A DNA stretch of 64,000 bases, from NCBI GenBank assembly GCA_902547215.1, contig CACCNI010000001.1, positions 23,501-87,500 on the forward strand, in the 5' to 3' direction. Positions 14,581 through 25,303 of this stretch are shown piece by piece. How positions within the stretch are numbered: the first letter of the stretch is position 1; each line of letters starts with the position of its first letter. This stretch comes from an uncultured Pelagibacteraceae bacterium. GTDB taxonomy: Bacteria > Pseudomonadota > Alphaproteobacteria > Pelagibacterales > Pelagibacteraceae. The notes beneath the pieces were generated by a model. It made no database searches, was not told where the DNA came from, and saw only the letters and a list, made by a program, of their open reading frames with translations. The translations under genes were made by a program, and so were the position numbers.

Positions 14581-15683
14581 TTATTTATTTTTCTCTTTGT
14601 TAAATTTAAAATTACTCCTATTAATATTGAGGAACCAATTATAGAGGAACCTCCATAACTAAGAAATGGCAAAGTCATTCCTGTTGTAGGTAAAAATCTA
14701 ATATTTACTCCAATATGAACTAAAACTTGAAAAAGAATTAACATTACAGAGCCAACAAGTATCATTTTGAAACATTCATCTTCTATAGTTGATACTTTTT
14801 TGAAAACTCTGAAAATAAGACATAGAAATACTAAAATAATTCCTATTATTGATATTATTCCAAATTCTTCAGCTATTACGGCAATAACATAATCTGTATG
14901 GGCCTCTGGCACTCTAACATTCAAAGTGCCTTCTCCGATACCTTTTCCAAAAAAACCTCCATTCATAATTGCTTCTGATGCTCTCTCAGACTGATAATTT
15001 CCTTTTGCAGTTAAATCAAAAAATGAATCAATCCTAAATTTTATGTAACTCAATTTCGGGATAAAGTTAATCATCAGAAACAAAGTGCATAAACCAATTA
15101 ATATAAAAAGAATTAAAAATATAAGATTTATACCTGAAACAAATATGAGACTTAACCAAAGAGATAATACTAATAATGTTTGACCAATATCTGGCTGCAA
15201 GAATAATAAAAGGATAATTGGAATGATTGTAATCAAACTTAAAAGATATCTTGCATACTTATTAGGATATTTTTCAGATGTAAGTATCATTGATAGTATG
15301 ATTATTAAAAATGGTTTAAGTATTTCGATTGGTTGGAACCTTGGAAAAAAAAATATATCTAACCATCTTTTAGAGCCTTTAACCTCCACACCAATAATTG
15401 GGACTAAAATTAAGGCACAAAATATTATCAAAAAAGAAACTAGCGACAATTTATAAAAAGTTTTTTCTTCAAGTAAGGAAAAAAAGAAAATTGTGAAAAT
15501 TCCTAACAGAGTATAAACAAATTGCTTAAAAAAAAAGTAATAACTTGTTGTCTCAAGTTTGGTAGAGGCAATTAGAGAGGTTGAAACAAGTGAAAAAAAA
15601 ATACCTAAAGAAATTAACAAGATTATTAAAAAAAATAAAAATTTATCAATATCTTTCCACCAATTATATAAAGAAAAATTCAT
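14577..15683 (-). CDS. ftsW: SEDS family peptidoglycan polymerase FtsW
   Basis: LKPFLIIILSMILTSEKYPNKYARY, PDIGQTLLV, AHTDYVIAVIAEEFG, TGMTLPFLSYGGSS. Confidence 0.94.
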   Translation of the reverse strand: MNFSLYNWWKDIDKFLFFLIILLISLGIFFSLVSTSLIASTKLETTSYYFFFKQFVYTLLGIFTIFFFSLLEEKTFYKLSLVSFLIIFCALILVPIIGVEVKGSKRWLDIFFFPRFQPIEILKPFLIIILSMILTSEKYPNKYARYLLSLITIIPIILLLFLQPDIGQTLLVLSLWLSLIFVSGINLIFLILFILIGLCTLFLMINFIPKLSYIKFRIDSFFDLTAKGNYQSERASEAIMNGGFFGKGIGEGTLNVRVPEAHTDYVIAVIAEEFGIISIIGIILVFLCLIFRVFKKVSTIEDECFKMILVGSVMLILFQVLVHIGVNIRFLPTTGMTLPFLSYGGSSIIGSSILIGVILNLTKRKINK

Positions 15684-15686
15684 ATC

Positions 15687-16994
15687 TTATTTTTTTCCAT
15701 TAATGCCAATTTTTCTTAACTGATAATTGAAATATTTTCCTCTATCCTCGAAATTTTTGAAATCATCAAAAGAAGCTGAAGCAGGACTAAAAAGGATAAT
15801 TTTTTCATTCGACATCTGTTCTTTTTTAAAGTCAATTTTAATTTTCTTTATTGCAGAAATCATATTGTTAAACTTTTGATAATGAACTTTATCCTTGAGT
15901 CTTTTTACAAAAAATTCAGCATTTTTCCCAAATATATAGGCTCTTAAATTAAAACAATCTTTTTTACTTAATGTAAATTTATCCCCTTTTTTTGGTAATC
16001 CTCCTAAAATCCAGAAAGTTTTCTTCTTTGTGTCTATAAGCTCTTGAGTGGAAGAAAATGATGTCGATTTTGAGTCATTAATTACTTTAATTTTTTTACC
16101 ATTTATCACAATTTCATTTCTAAATCTTAAACCCTTAAATTTATTTAAAGTAGGTATAATCTTTTTCAAATTAATTTTTAAAAAATTACAAATATTGAAA
16201 ATAAAGATAAGATTTTTTTGATTAACATTATTATTTAGGTAGTTATTTTTAATTAATTTTTGAAATTTCAAATAAATTTTCTCATCAACTCTTAAAACTT
16301 TTGAATAAATCTTTTTTTTATTTAATATTTTATCAATAATCTTATTTTTATTTTCTATAAAAGCGTAGGAACTTTTATTTTGCATTAAAATAAGTTTAAT
16401 TTTACTTTTGACGTAATTTTTAAAATTGCCGTGTCTTTCTAGATGATCGACTGAGACATTTAAAATCGCTGCGAAATTAGTTTTATAGTATTTGCTATAT
16501 TCGATTTGATAAGAAGAAGCTTCAACAACAAATAATGTTTTTTTGGTAAAATGATAATTTGATAAAATAGATTTTCCGATATTGCCGACTAATTTTGTAT
16601 GAATTCCTTGAGACTTAAGAACTTGATATAGAAGTTTGCAAGTTGTTGATTTTCCATTTGTTCCCGTGATTGTGATAAAAAAATTTTCTGGAAAACTTTT
16701 ATAAAACACATCCAAATCAGAGATGATCTTTTCTTTATTTTTTATTATTTCATTCGATAATAAACATTTTCTGTAATTTATCCCAGGGCTTAATAAAACG
16801 TAGTCAAAATTCCTTACTCTATCACTTCCTCTGGTAAACTTTTTGTTATAAGGAAGATTTGTTAAAGGTAAATTATCATCAAAAACTTTTAAATTATTTT
16901 TTGTTTTCAAAAAGTTAAAGGCGGACTTGCCAGTTTTGCCATATCCATAAATTAGAATTTTTTTATTCTGGAAGAATTCCTTTGTTGATTTCAT
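15687..16994 (-). CDS. murD: UDP-N-acetylmuramoylalanine--D-glutamate ligase
   Basis: YGYGKTGKSAFNFL, TGTNGKSTTCKLLYQ, GGLPKKGD, FSPASASFDDFKNFEDRG; start at 16994 gives an ATGA overlap with the mraY stop (ORF track extends to 17048). Confidence 0.92.
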   Translation of the reverse strand: MKSTKEFFQNKKILIYGYGKTGKSAFNFLKTKNNLKVFDDNLPLTNLPYNKKFTRGSDRVRNFDYVLLSPGINYRKCLLSNEIIKNKEKIISDLDVFYKSFPENFFITITGTNGKSTTCKLLYQVLKSQGIHTKLVGNIGKSILSNYHFTKKTLFVVEASSYQIEYSKYYKTNFAAILNVSVDHLERHGNFKNYVKSKIKLILMQNKSSYAFIENKNKIIDKILNKKKIYSKVLRVDEKIYLKFQKLIKNNYLNNNVNQKNLIFIFNICNFLKINLKKIIPTLNKFKGLRFRNEIVINGKKIKVINDSKSTSFSSTQELIDTKKKTFWILGGLPKKGDKFTLSKKDCFNLRAYIFGKNAEFFVKRLKDKVHYQKFNNMISAIKKIKIDFKKEQMSNEKIILFSPASASFDDFKNFEDRGKYFNYQLRKIGINGKK

Positions 16995-18076
16995 CTTAGT
17001 TTTAAAGTGGCTAAACCAATCATTGCCAAAATAAGAGATATAATCCAAAATCTTATGACTATTGTAGACTCAGCCCAACCTTTTTTTTCAAAGTGATGAT
17101 GAATTGGTGCCATCATAAAAATTCTTTTACCTGTTAGTTTGAATGAAACAACTTGTACAATTACAGAAATTGCTTCTAATACAAATAGTCCACCGGTAAT
17201 AGCTAACACTATCTCGTGTTTTGTTGTTATTCCAATTGCACCTAAAGAACCGCCCAAAGCCAATGAACCTGTGTCCCCCATAAATATTTTAGCAGGTGGC
17301 GCGTTAAACCATAAAAAACCAATTGATGCTCCGATGATTGCTCCACAAAAAACTGCAACTTCTCCAACACCCTCTATATAAGGAATTAATAAATAGTCTG
17401 CAAAAATTACGTTTCCTGACACATAACTTATAAAACCAAAACACCCAGCAACAAGTATAACAGGAACGGTGGCTAATCCATCCAAACCATCTGTTAGATT
17501 TACTGCATTAGAGGATCCAACAATAACAAACAAATAAAAAGGTATAAAAAACCATCCTAAGTTAATTACTAAATTTTTAAAAAATGGAAAATACAAATTA
17601 GTTTTAATATCAGAGTCTATAAATTTATAAAAAATAATTAACGAAATTAGACAAAGAAAAATTTGAATTAATATTTTTAGTTTTGAAGAAATCCCATTTG
17701 AGTTATTATTTTTAATTTTTTTATAATCATCAAATGCTCCTAAAATTCCAAAGGATAAAGTAATGAATATTAACAACCAATTATATGGATTTAATAAATC
17801 AGCCCACAAAAAAACACCTGTGAATAAACCTATTAATATTAAAACTCCACCCATAGTGGGTGTTCCAATTTTTTTGATCAAATGATCTTCTGGCCCGTCA
17901 GAGCGAATAGGATTTGTAATTTGTTTTGATGAAAAAAAATTTATAAACCTATCTCCTATCAAGAAAACTATGATCATTGCGGTAATCACAGCCAAACCTG
18001 TTCTCACAGTTAAAAAATTAAAAAAATTAAGGAAAGAATAAGTATCCGAATAGCTTGTAAGTATATTATATAACAT
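16991..18076 (-). CDS. mraY: Phospho-N-acetylmuramoyl-pentapeptide transferase
   Basis: GTPTMGGVLIL, FDDYKKI, NAVNLTDGLDGLA, FMGDTGSLALGG, MAPIHHHFEKKGW. Confidence 0.97.
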   Translation of the reverse strand: MLYNILTSYSDTYSFLNFFNFLTVRTGLAVITAMIIVFLIGDRFINFFSSKQITNPIRSDGPEDHLIKKIGTPTMGGVLILIGLFTGVFLWADLLNPYNWLLIFITLSFGILGAFDDYKKIKNNNSNGISSKLKILIQIFLCLISLIIFYKFIDSDIKTNLYFPFFKNLVINLGWFFIPFYLFVIVGSSNAVNLTDGLDGLATVPVILVAGCFGFISYVSGNVIFADYLLIPYIEGVGEVAVFCGAIIGASIGFLWFNAPPAKIFMGDTGSLALGGSLGAIGITTKHEIVLAITGGLFVLEAISVIVQVVSFKLTGKRIFMMAPIHHHFEKKGWAESTIVIRFWIISLILAMIGLATLKLR

Positions 18077-18078
18077 TT

Positions 18079-20901
18079 TTACAAATTTTTTATTATCTTA
18101 TTTAATCCAGTTGAGTTAGATCCTTTTATCATTAAAAAACTGTTATTAGGTAATTGTTTCCTTATCAAATTCAAAATCTCTAATTTATTGTTTAATATTT
18201 TGCCTCTCATTTGTGGTTTTAGTTTGTTAAATGTATGTTTTGTATAGTTGCCATAAACATGAGCTTTATTTATTTTAGATTTATTAATATATTTCGCAAT
18301 TTTAATATGAAGTTTTTTTGAAAATTTTCCTAATTCAAGCATATTTCCAATCAAAATAAATTTTTTCTTACTATCCTTATAGTTTTTGTCAAATCTATCT
18401 AATGCAAATTTAAATGAAAGAGGATTTGAATTATAACTTTCATCAATAATAGTTATGTTTTTTTTTCCACTTTTATACCTTATTATAGTGCCTCTGCTCT
18501 GGGAAATTTCGAAATTTAAAAATAAATTTGTAGGTAATGCATCAATATTAAAATAATTAACAATAATACTCAGTGTAGATAAAATATTTTCTTTAAAATC
18601 TATTAAATAATCGGGAATTAGAAAAAATTTTATTTTTCCATTTATTAAAAATTTACATAAAAATTTATTTCTATTTTTTCTTTCCCCTAGGTAAACGACA
18701 TCAGCTAATTTATTTTTTTTACTGAAAGTAATAATATTTAAATTTCTCATTTTTGCTTTTGAAATAAAATAGTTACAGTATTTATCGTCCTTATTTACAA
18801 TCATTGCTCCAGAGGGAGAAATATTATTTATTATTTCACCCTTAGCTTTTGCAATCTCATCTAGATTCTTAAAATTCTTAATATGAGCATATGAAATATT
18901 TGTAATTAAACCAAGATTAGGTCTTATTAGTTTTGTTAAAGTGTTTATTTCTCCTTTTTTATCCATTCCAACTTCTAATACTGAGAACTTTGTCGATTGA
19001 GGTGAATTTATAATACTTAAAGGTACACCGTATTTATTATTAAAGGAATTTTTTGAATAATATGTTTTGTCTAATTTATCTAAACAAAATCCAGTTAAGT
19101 CTTTAACTGACGTTTTTCCAGCAGATCCGGTTATTGCAATATAATTACTGTCTAAAGACTTTCTATAAATTGAGCTAAATTTATTTAGTTTCTCGAAAGG
19201 ATTTTTACTAAATATATTTCTGGAATTTTTAGATTTTTTGTTTGTGATTGCTAAAATTGCATTATTTTTTATCGCCTCAACTCCAAATTTATTTCCATCA
19301 AATTTTTGACCCTTCACTCCAAAAAATACTGAATTTTTTTTAACATCTTTAGAGTTTAAAGACACTGAGTTTATTAGAGTTCTTTTATTTAAAATTTTAT
19401 TACTGAAAGTTTCAGTTAAGATATTTGTTTTAAGAGAATTCGATAATAAGTTATTCTTCTTTCTTATAGCTTTAATAATCTCTAATTTATCCGAGAAAAA
19501 AAATCTTTTTTTATATTCTTGATAATTTTCGTGTCCCTTTCCAGCAACAATTAAAATATCACCTGAATTTAATTCACTAACAGCTTTTGAAATAGCGTCA
19601 GACCGTGAGGAAATTTCAATATATTTTTTTTTCTTAATTTTCCTCTTTATCTGGTCTCTTATTACCTTAGGGTTTTCAAACCTTGGATTGTCGTCAGTTA
19701 GATATATTCTATCACAATACTTGTTTGCAATATCTCCCATTAAAGGTCTTTTACTTTTATCCCTATCCCCTCCACATCCAAATACTAATGAGATTTTACT
19801 TAAAGGGTAATCTTCTTTTATATTTGATATTACTGTTTTTAAAGCATCTGGGGTATGTGCATAATCAAGTATTACTCGTGATTTATTTTTTAGTTTACCA
19901 ATTTGCTCTAGTCTTCCATTGACAGGTCTAACCTTACTTATATTACTTAGAATGGTATCAATTTTAATGCCTGATAAATATGCAGCCAAAACTGCAAAAA
20001 GTAAATTTTTTACCTGAATACTACCAATCAGATAAGAATTGAAAGAATAATCTTTTTTTAAAAGACTAAAATGAATTCTCTTTTTATCATTGATTTTTTG
20101 AATTTTTTTTAAATTAATGAAAGAATTTTCGTTACCTATCTTATAAATCTTCAATTTCTTTTTTTTTGAAATTTTATTAAGCTCTTTTTCTTGAGATATT
20201 CCATTTTCAAAAATTATATTTCCTTTATTAAGCAACAATTTATTAAAAAGAATAAGTTTAGAATTCAAATAATCTTTAAATGTTTTATGATAATCTAAAT
20301 GATCCCTCGTCAAGTTTGTAAACAAAGCGGTTTTTAAATTCAATCCATCCAATCTATGTTGTTTTAAACCATGACTTGATGCTTCTATAATTACGTTATC
20401 AATATTTGAATTTTTCAACTTCTGTAAAATTTTATGCATTTTAATAGGATCTATTGTTGTATTATTTGTCTTTAAATTAACTTTTTTTGATAAAACTCCC
20501 AACGTTCCAACAGCAGCAGCTTTTTTTTTGCTCAGGGATAATATTTGATAGAAAAAATTCGCTATTGAAGTTTTGCCATTTGTACCAGTTATAGCAATGA
20601 TATTTTTAGGTTTTTTTTTATAAAAATTGCTTGCAGCGTCTGCTAATGCTTTTCTTGGATTTTTATTTTTAATAAATAAAATTTTTTCTTTATTAAACCC
20701 CTCAAAATTCAGATTTGAAATAATAATTTTTGAGCCGTTTTTTATAGCGTCTTTAATATAATTATTTCCGTTTAATTTATTTCCCTGAATAGAAAAAAAA
20801 ATATCGTTAGTTTTGCAATCTCTGCTGTTAAATCTAATATTATTAAATCTAATGGATTTATAGGCTGGCTTTATATTTTTAATTAATTTACCCAATAACA
20901 T
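18079..20901 (-). CDS. murE-murF: Fused MurE-MurF: UDP-MurNAc-tripeptide synthetase / UDP-MurNAc-pentapeptide synthetase
   Basis: 940 aa with two Mur-ligase modules: TGTNGKTSIANFFYQ + DDNPRFENP (MurE) then TGSAGKTSVKDLTG + LEVGMDKKGEI + DESYNSNPLSF (MurF). Confidence 0.94.
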   Translation of the reverse strand: MLLGKLIKNIKPAYKSIRFNNIRFNSRDCKTNDIFFSIQGNKLNGNNYIKDAIKNGSKIIISNLNFEGFNKEKILFIKNKNPRKALADAASNFYKKKPKNIIAITGTNGKTSIANFFYQILSLSKKKAAAVGTLGVLSKKVNLKTNNTTIDPIKMHKILQKLKNSNIDNVIIEASSHGLKQHRLDGLNLKTALFTNLTRDHLDYHKTFKDYLNSKLILFNKLLLNKGNIIFENGISQEKELNKISKKKKLKIYKIGNENSFINLKKIQKINDKKRIHFSLLKKDYSFNSYLIGSIQVKNLLFAVLAAYLSGIKIDTILSNISKVRPVNGRLEQIGKLKNKSRVILDYAHTPDALKTVISNIKEDYPLSKISLVFGCGGDRDKSKRPLMGDIANKYCDRIYLTDDNPRFENPKVIRDQIKRKIKKKKYIEISSRSDAISKAVSELNSGDILIVAGKGHENYQEYKKRFFFSDKLEIIKAIRKKNNLLSNSLKTNILTETFSNKILNKRTLINSVSLNSKDVKKNSVFFGVKGQKFDGNKFGVEAIKNNAILAITNKKSKNSRNIFSKNPFEKLNKFSSIYRKSLDSNYIAITGSAGKTSVKDLTGFCLDKLDKTYYSKNSFNNKYGVPLSIINSPQSTKFSVLEVGMDKKGEINTLTKLIRPNLGLITNISYAHIKNFKNLDEIAKAKGEIINNISPSGAMIVNKDDKYCNYFISKAKMRNLNIITFSKKNKLADVVYLGERKNRNKFLCKFLINGKIKFFLIPDYLIDFKENILSTLSIIVNYFNIDALPTNLFLNFEISQSRGTIIRYKSGKKNITIIDESYNSNPLSFKFALDRFDKNYKDSKKKFILIGNMLELGKFSKKLHIKIAKYINKSKINKAHVYGNYTKHTFNKLKPQMRGKILNNKLEILNLIRKQLPNNSFLMIKGSNSTGLNKIIKNL

Positions 20902-20914
20902 TTTTTTTAAATTC

Positions 20915-22567
20915 TTAGTATTTTGTGGCTAAAATAGGTCCTATTCTTTCTATTATTTTTGCTGCTACTTCTACTGAAGTCCACCCAGCAGTATTGAAAG
21001 GTGTGCCTACAAATGAACCTGGCTTGTTTCGATATTTGTAAACATAATCCTTGGATAATTTTGTATCTTCCAACATAACAATTAAAACATACTTTGGCTC
21101 ATTTGTTGGAAAAATTGATGCAAAGGTATTGATTTTTTTTTTAGTATATTTTCCGTTTTCTACGATGAGTGCAGTACCTGTTTTTCCCCCAACTTCATAT
21201 CCTTTTACATCTGCTAAACTTGCAGTTCCCTCAGTAACAACTCTTCTCAAAATTTGATTTATTTTAAAACTTACATCTCTGCTTAAAACTCTTTTTCTTT
21301 TTTCGAAGCTAATATTTTTTACCAATGTCGGTGTAATATTAAAACCACCATTTGATATAATTGCGTAACCTTTGGCAAGTTGTAGAAGTGTAGTTGTAAT
21401 ACCATGACCAAACGAGACAGTTAAAAGTTTACACTTTCCCCAATTAAAAGGAATTGGTGTCCCAATCTCTGTAATATCGAATTTAATGTCACCAAGTATA
21501 CCAATTTGATTTAAAAAATTTCTAATCTTATCAATACCTAGCTTTTGACCTATCTTAACAGATCCTATATTTCCTGAATTAATTAAAATTTCTTCAACTG
21601 ATAAATTTTGTGATAAATTCTCATCATACTCTGAGATTGTTCTGCCTCCACACTTAATTTTTTTTTCAAGATTATTGAACATGTCATTTGGTTCAATTAA
21701 TTTTTCATTAAATCCGGCTGCTATTGTAAATGTTTTAAAAACTGACCCAAACTCGTAAACCCCTTTAGTCACTCTATTGATATACTTTTTATCAGAAATA
21801 TTATTACGTTTATTAATGTCAAAGTCAGGCAAAGATACTAATGATAATATCTCGCCACTATTAATATTCATTAAGATACTTGCGCTTCCAATATTTTTGA
21901 AAATTTTTTCTGAATTGAGAAGTTCTTGTCTCACAAGAAATTGAATTTCTTTATCTAACGTCAAAGAAAGTGGTTCGGTGTTTGTTTTGAGATAATTATC
22001 GAAGCTTTTTTCAATACCTGACACCCCAAAATTTTCGTCATCAATCTGGCCCATCGTATGAGAAAATAAATTGTTATCAGGATAAATCCTTGTTATTTTT
22101 GGTTCAAGAATTAAAGACTTTTCGCCTAATAATTTTATTTCTTCTGACTTTTGAGGTGTAAGTTTTTTTTTTAAATAGAAAAATTTTTTCTTCTCAATAT
22201 TATTTTCAATTTTTTTAAAGTCTAATTCAGGAAATGAATATTTTAATTTTAATAAAAATTTTTTTTTGTCATTAATTAAGTTTGGTTTAATTCCAACGTT
22301 ATAAGTAATAACTGATTTGGCAATAAAACTACCATCGATATCAACAATATCAGCACGATAGTTTTCAGTTTTTTTTGTCATTTGATATGTTTGATTTGGA
22401 CTGCTTGATCCCAAATATATTATCTTAGTTGAATAGAGTAAAAATATGAAAAGAATGAAAAAAAAAAGAAATGCAACTCTATTAAAGGAAACAATCTTTT
22501 TTTTTTCTGAGAATTCAAAACCATCTTCGTTTTCAATTATATATATTCTTTTTTTATTATTATTCAT
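20915..22567 (-). CDS. ftsI: Penicillin-binding protein, FtsI/PBP2-3 type transpeptidase
   Basis: GSVFKTFT (SxxK), NSGN (SxN), GGKTGTA (KTG); dcw position. Confidence 0.94.
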   Translation of the reverse strand: MNNNKKRIYIIENEDGFEFSEKKKIVSFNRVAFLFFFILFIFLLYSTKIIYLGSSSPNQTYQMTKKTENYRADIVDIDGSFIAKSVITYNVGIKPNLINDKKKFLLKLKYSFPELDFKKIENNIEKKKFFYLKKKLTPQKSEEIKLLGEKSLILEPKITRIYPDNNLFSHTMGQIDDENFGVSGIEKSFDNYLKTNTEPLSLTLDKEIQFLVRQELLNSEKIFKNIGSASILMNINSGEILSLVSLPDFDINKRNNISDKKYINRVTKGVYEFGSVFKTFTIAAGFNEKLIEPNDMFNNLEKKIKCGGRTISEYDENLSQNLSVEEILINSGNIGSVKIGQKLGIDKIRNFLNQIGILGDIKFDITEIGTPIPFNWGKCKLLTVSFGHGITTTLLQLAKGYAIISNGGFNITPTLVKNISFEKRKRVLSRDVSFKINQILRRVVTEGTASLADVKGYEVGGKTGTALIVENGKYTKKKINTFASIFPTNEPKYVLIVMLEDTKLSKDYVYKYRNKPGSFVGTPFNTAGWTSVEVAAKIIERIGPILATKY

Positions 22568-22826
22568 TAGTATCTAGCTTTTTTATATCCTTTGGATCTA
22601 TTGGAATAAATTTGTCTTTAAACATTTTTTCTTTTAACCCAATTAATCTTTCAGGTGTGGTTAAATAATCATTTTCCAAAAGTAAAAAATCAAATTTCTC
22701 TTCTAAAATTTTCACCTCCTCCTCAAGTATAAAAATGTTTTTTTCTAATTGCCTTGTGGATGATTTGACAATCGATGTTGTAACAATAAGGGAAACAATA
22801 GAGAAAAAAATTATATATTTTTTCAT
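22560..22826 (-). CDS. ftsL: FtsL-like small bitopic division protein
   Basis: 88 aa, N-terminal TM plus coiled-coil, between rsmH and ftsI. Confidence 0.7.
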   Translation of the reverse strand: MKKYIIFFSIVSLIVTTSIVKSSTRQLEKNIFILEEEVKILEEKFDFLLLENDYLTTPERLIGLKEKMFKDKFIPIDPKDIKKLDTNE

Positions 22827-23827
22827 AGTTTTTCTGAAAATTTTTCAATGTTTAATAAATTTTCGTATTTCAAAAATACATTCATATTATTTTCATATGC
22901 ACCAATTTTTTTAATTGCTCTTAATTTTGCAGATCTAGAAGGTGGATTTGATTTCAATTCTTGAGCATTAGGTGTGACAGGTTTTTTAGTTACGAGGCTG
23001 AATGATTTTTTTGTAGTTTTTTTTTCTGGTAAATATCTAGAAACTTTGTCTTGTTTTGAAAGATAATTAAAAAAAAATTTACAAATCTTGTCCTCTAACG
23101 AATGAAACGATACTGTTAATATAATTCCATTTTGACTGACAATACTTGCAGATGCTTCTAAACTTTTTGTGAGTTCACTTATTTCTTTGTTTACAAAAAT
23201 CCTTAAAGCTTGGAAAACTTTTGTTGCTGGATTAGTTTTTGTATAATGCTTTTTTTTTGCTCTTTTTACTATATTGACCAAATCCTGAGTATTTAAATTT
23301 TTTTTTTGCCGCTCAAGTGCAATTTTTTTAGATATAATTTTTGAATTTTTTTCTTCACCGAAATACTTAAAGGTTTGCTCTAATTCTTTTTGATCTAACT
23401 TGTTTATTACATCTTTAGCAGAAAAATCATTTAGCCCCATCTTCATATTTAGCTCGCCTTTGCTATCAAATGATAAGCCTGTTGAGAGATCTTTGATTTG
23501 ATTTATAGAATAACCTAAATCAAAAATTATACCTTTAACCTCATCATTAATTTTCAAGTCTTTTATTTGGCTAAACTTTATATTGTGAAAGGAAAATCTG
23601 TCTTCAAACTTTTTTTTTAAATCTGATGCAATTTGTTGGGAGTTTTTATCTCTATCAATAGCTATTACTTTAGTGTTTGGATATTCTAATATTTTTTTTG
23701 AGTAACCACCTTGACCAAATGTACAATCTATAAAAGTGCCACCATTTTGAGGGGTTATAATATTTATTACTTCATTTAGAAGAACCGGATAATGCAAGTT
23801 TTTTTCCGGTAAAATAGTGGCACTCAT
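22823..23827 (-). CDS. rsmH: 16S rRNA (cytosine1402-N4)-methyltransferase
   Basis: HYPVLLNEVI, DCTFGQGGYSKKIL, FDLGYSINQI, FQALRIFVNKE, SFHSLEDKICK. Confidence 0.95.
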   Translation of the reverse strand: MSATILPEKNLHYPVLLNEVINIITPQNGGTFIDCTFGQGGYSKKILEYPNTKVIAIDRDKNSQQIASDLKKKFEDRFSFHNIKFSQIKDLKINDEVKGIIFDLGYSINQIKDLSTGLSFDSKGELNMKMGLNDFSAKDVINKLDQKELEQTFKYFGEEKNSKIISKKIALERQKKNLNTQDLVNIVKRAKKKHYTKTNPATKVFQALRIFVNKEISELTKSLEASASIVSQNGIILTVSFHSLEDKICKFFFNYLSKQDKVSRYLPEKKTTKKSFSLVTKKPVTPNAQELKSNPPSRSAKLRAIKKIGAYENNMNVFLKYENLLNIEKFSEKL

Positions 23828-23845
23828 TTATTTTTTCGAAGACCA

Positions 23846-25285
23846 TTAATTTTTTTGTCTTCTTAAAAATGCTGGTATTTCTAGTTCATCTTCTTCATCT
23901 GTATCACTCTCCTCATTTATATTTGTTTCGTGATCAGGGTTTATATTTTGTCTCTCGTCAAATAATTGAGGATCCTGTGCATCTAAATTAAAGTTTTCAA
24001 GTCCATTAGATTCGTCATCTGTGGTATCTGCAGCATTATCGCTAAGTATCAGTTTTTCCTCAAGAGAACTTTCATCATTATCACCTTCACTTGTTATAGG
24101 ATTTTCAACTGCCATTTTTTCGTCTACCATAGATGAGATCAAATCATTTTCTGAAACTTTGATATCGTTAGTTTCTATTTTTAATGCATTGGCACCGCTT
24201 GTGGATAATCCTTTATTCATTTCATAAGAGTAATTTGGTCTCAAATTTGAAAAATCTGAATAGCCTGGATTACGGTTTTGTATTCTGTGCACCATATTAA
24301 TAACTGATTTTGATTCAGGTTGTTGTCCATCTAACGAAGTTGCAACAATAGATACTCTAAATTTTTCCTCTAATGATGGATCAATTATACAGCCCTTAAT
24401 AAATTCGACTTCTGCATCAACCTCAGAAGTAATTTTTTTAACAACCTCATCAACTTCAAAAAGTGTAGGTTTTTTTGCCGTTATATTGATAAGTAAACCT
24501 TTTGCACTTTTCAAAGAATAGTCATCGATAAGAGGATTGGTCATAGCTTGCTCTGCGGCTTTTAAAGCTCTGCCCTCACCCTCTGCTTCTCCTGTGCCCA
24601 TCATTGCCTTACCCATTGAGCTCATGATAGTTTCAACATCAGCATAATCTAAATTTACTAGACCGGGACGTACCATTAAATCTGTAACACTTTGAACACC
24701 TTGTAAAAGAACATCATTTGAGAGTTCAAATGCTTCTTCAAAACCTGTGTGCTCATTTGCAATTTTAAATAAGTTTTGATTGGGAACTACTATAATAGTA
24801 TCTACATGTTTTCTTAATTCCTCAAGACCTTGTTGAGCTCTTCTCATTTTAGATGACCCCTCATATAAGAAAGGCAAAGTTACAACGCCTACTGTTAGGA
24901 TATTAAGTTCCTTTGCAGCTCGTGCAATTACATGAGCAGAACCAGTTCCTGTTCCACCACCCATTCCTGCAGTTATGAAAACCATGTTTGCTCCTTGCAA
25001 ACAATTTACTATTTCATTTAATGACTCGTCTGCAGCAGCTTGACCAATATCAATTTTTGCCCCAGCTCCAAGACCCTTTGTTAAATTTAAACCAATTTGT
25101 ATTTTTGCTTTTGCTTTACTATGGATTAAATCTTGTGCATCAGTATTTACTGCAACAAATTCAACGCCTTGTAATCCACTTTCGATCATTTTGTTTATCG
25201 CATTTCCTCCAGCGCCACCTACACCTAAAACCAGTATTCTAGGTTTTAGCTCCTTTATCTCTGGTGTTTTAAAATTAATTGTCAT
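23846..25285 (-). CDS. ftsZ: Cell division protein FtsZ
   Basis: GVGGAGGNAINKM, AGMGGGTGTGSAHVIA tubulin signature, C-terminal peptide LEIPAFLRRQ. Confidence 0.98.
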   Translation of the reverse strand: MTINFKTPEIKELKPRILVLGVGGAGGNAINKMIESGLQGVEFVAVNTDAQDLIHSKAKAKIQIGLNLTKGLGAGAKIDIGQAAADESLNEIVNCLQGANMVFITAGMGGGTGTGSAHVIARAAKELNILTVGVVTLPFLYEGSSKMRRAQQGLEELRKHVDTIIVVPNQNLFKIANEHTGFEEAFELSNDVLLQGVQSVTDLMVRPGLVNLDYADVETIMSSMGKAMMGTGEAEGEGRALKAAEQAMTNPLIDDYSLKSAKGLLINITAKKPTLFEVDEVVKKITSEVDAEVEFIKGCIIDPSLEEKFRVSIVATSLDGQQPESKSVINMVHRIQNRNPGYSDFSNLRPNYSYEMNKGLSTSGANALKIETNDIKVSENDLISSMVDEKMAVENPITSEGDNDESSLEEKLILSDNAADTTDDESNGLENFNLDAQDPQLFDERQNINPDHETNINEESDTDEEDELEIPAFLRRQKN

Positions 25286-25303
25286 TTTTCCCCCTCTATA
25301 TTA

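Noticed and set aside
16995-17048. N-terminal extension of murD in the ORF track (MDYISYFGNDWFSHFKTK)
   Set aside because: Overlaps the end of mraY; the ATGA overlap at 16991-16994 is the more natural start.
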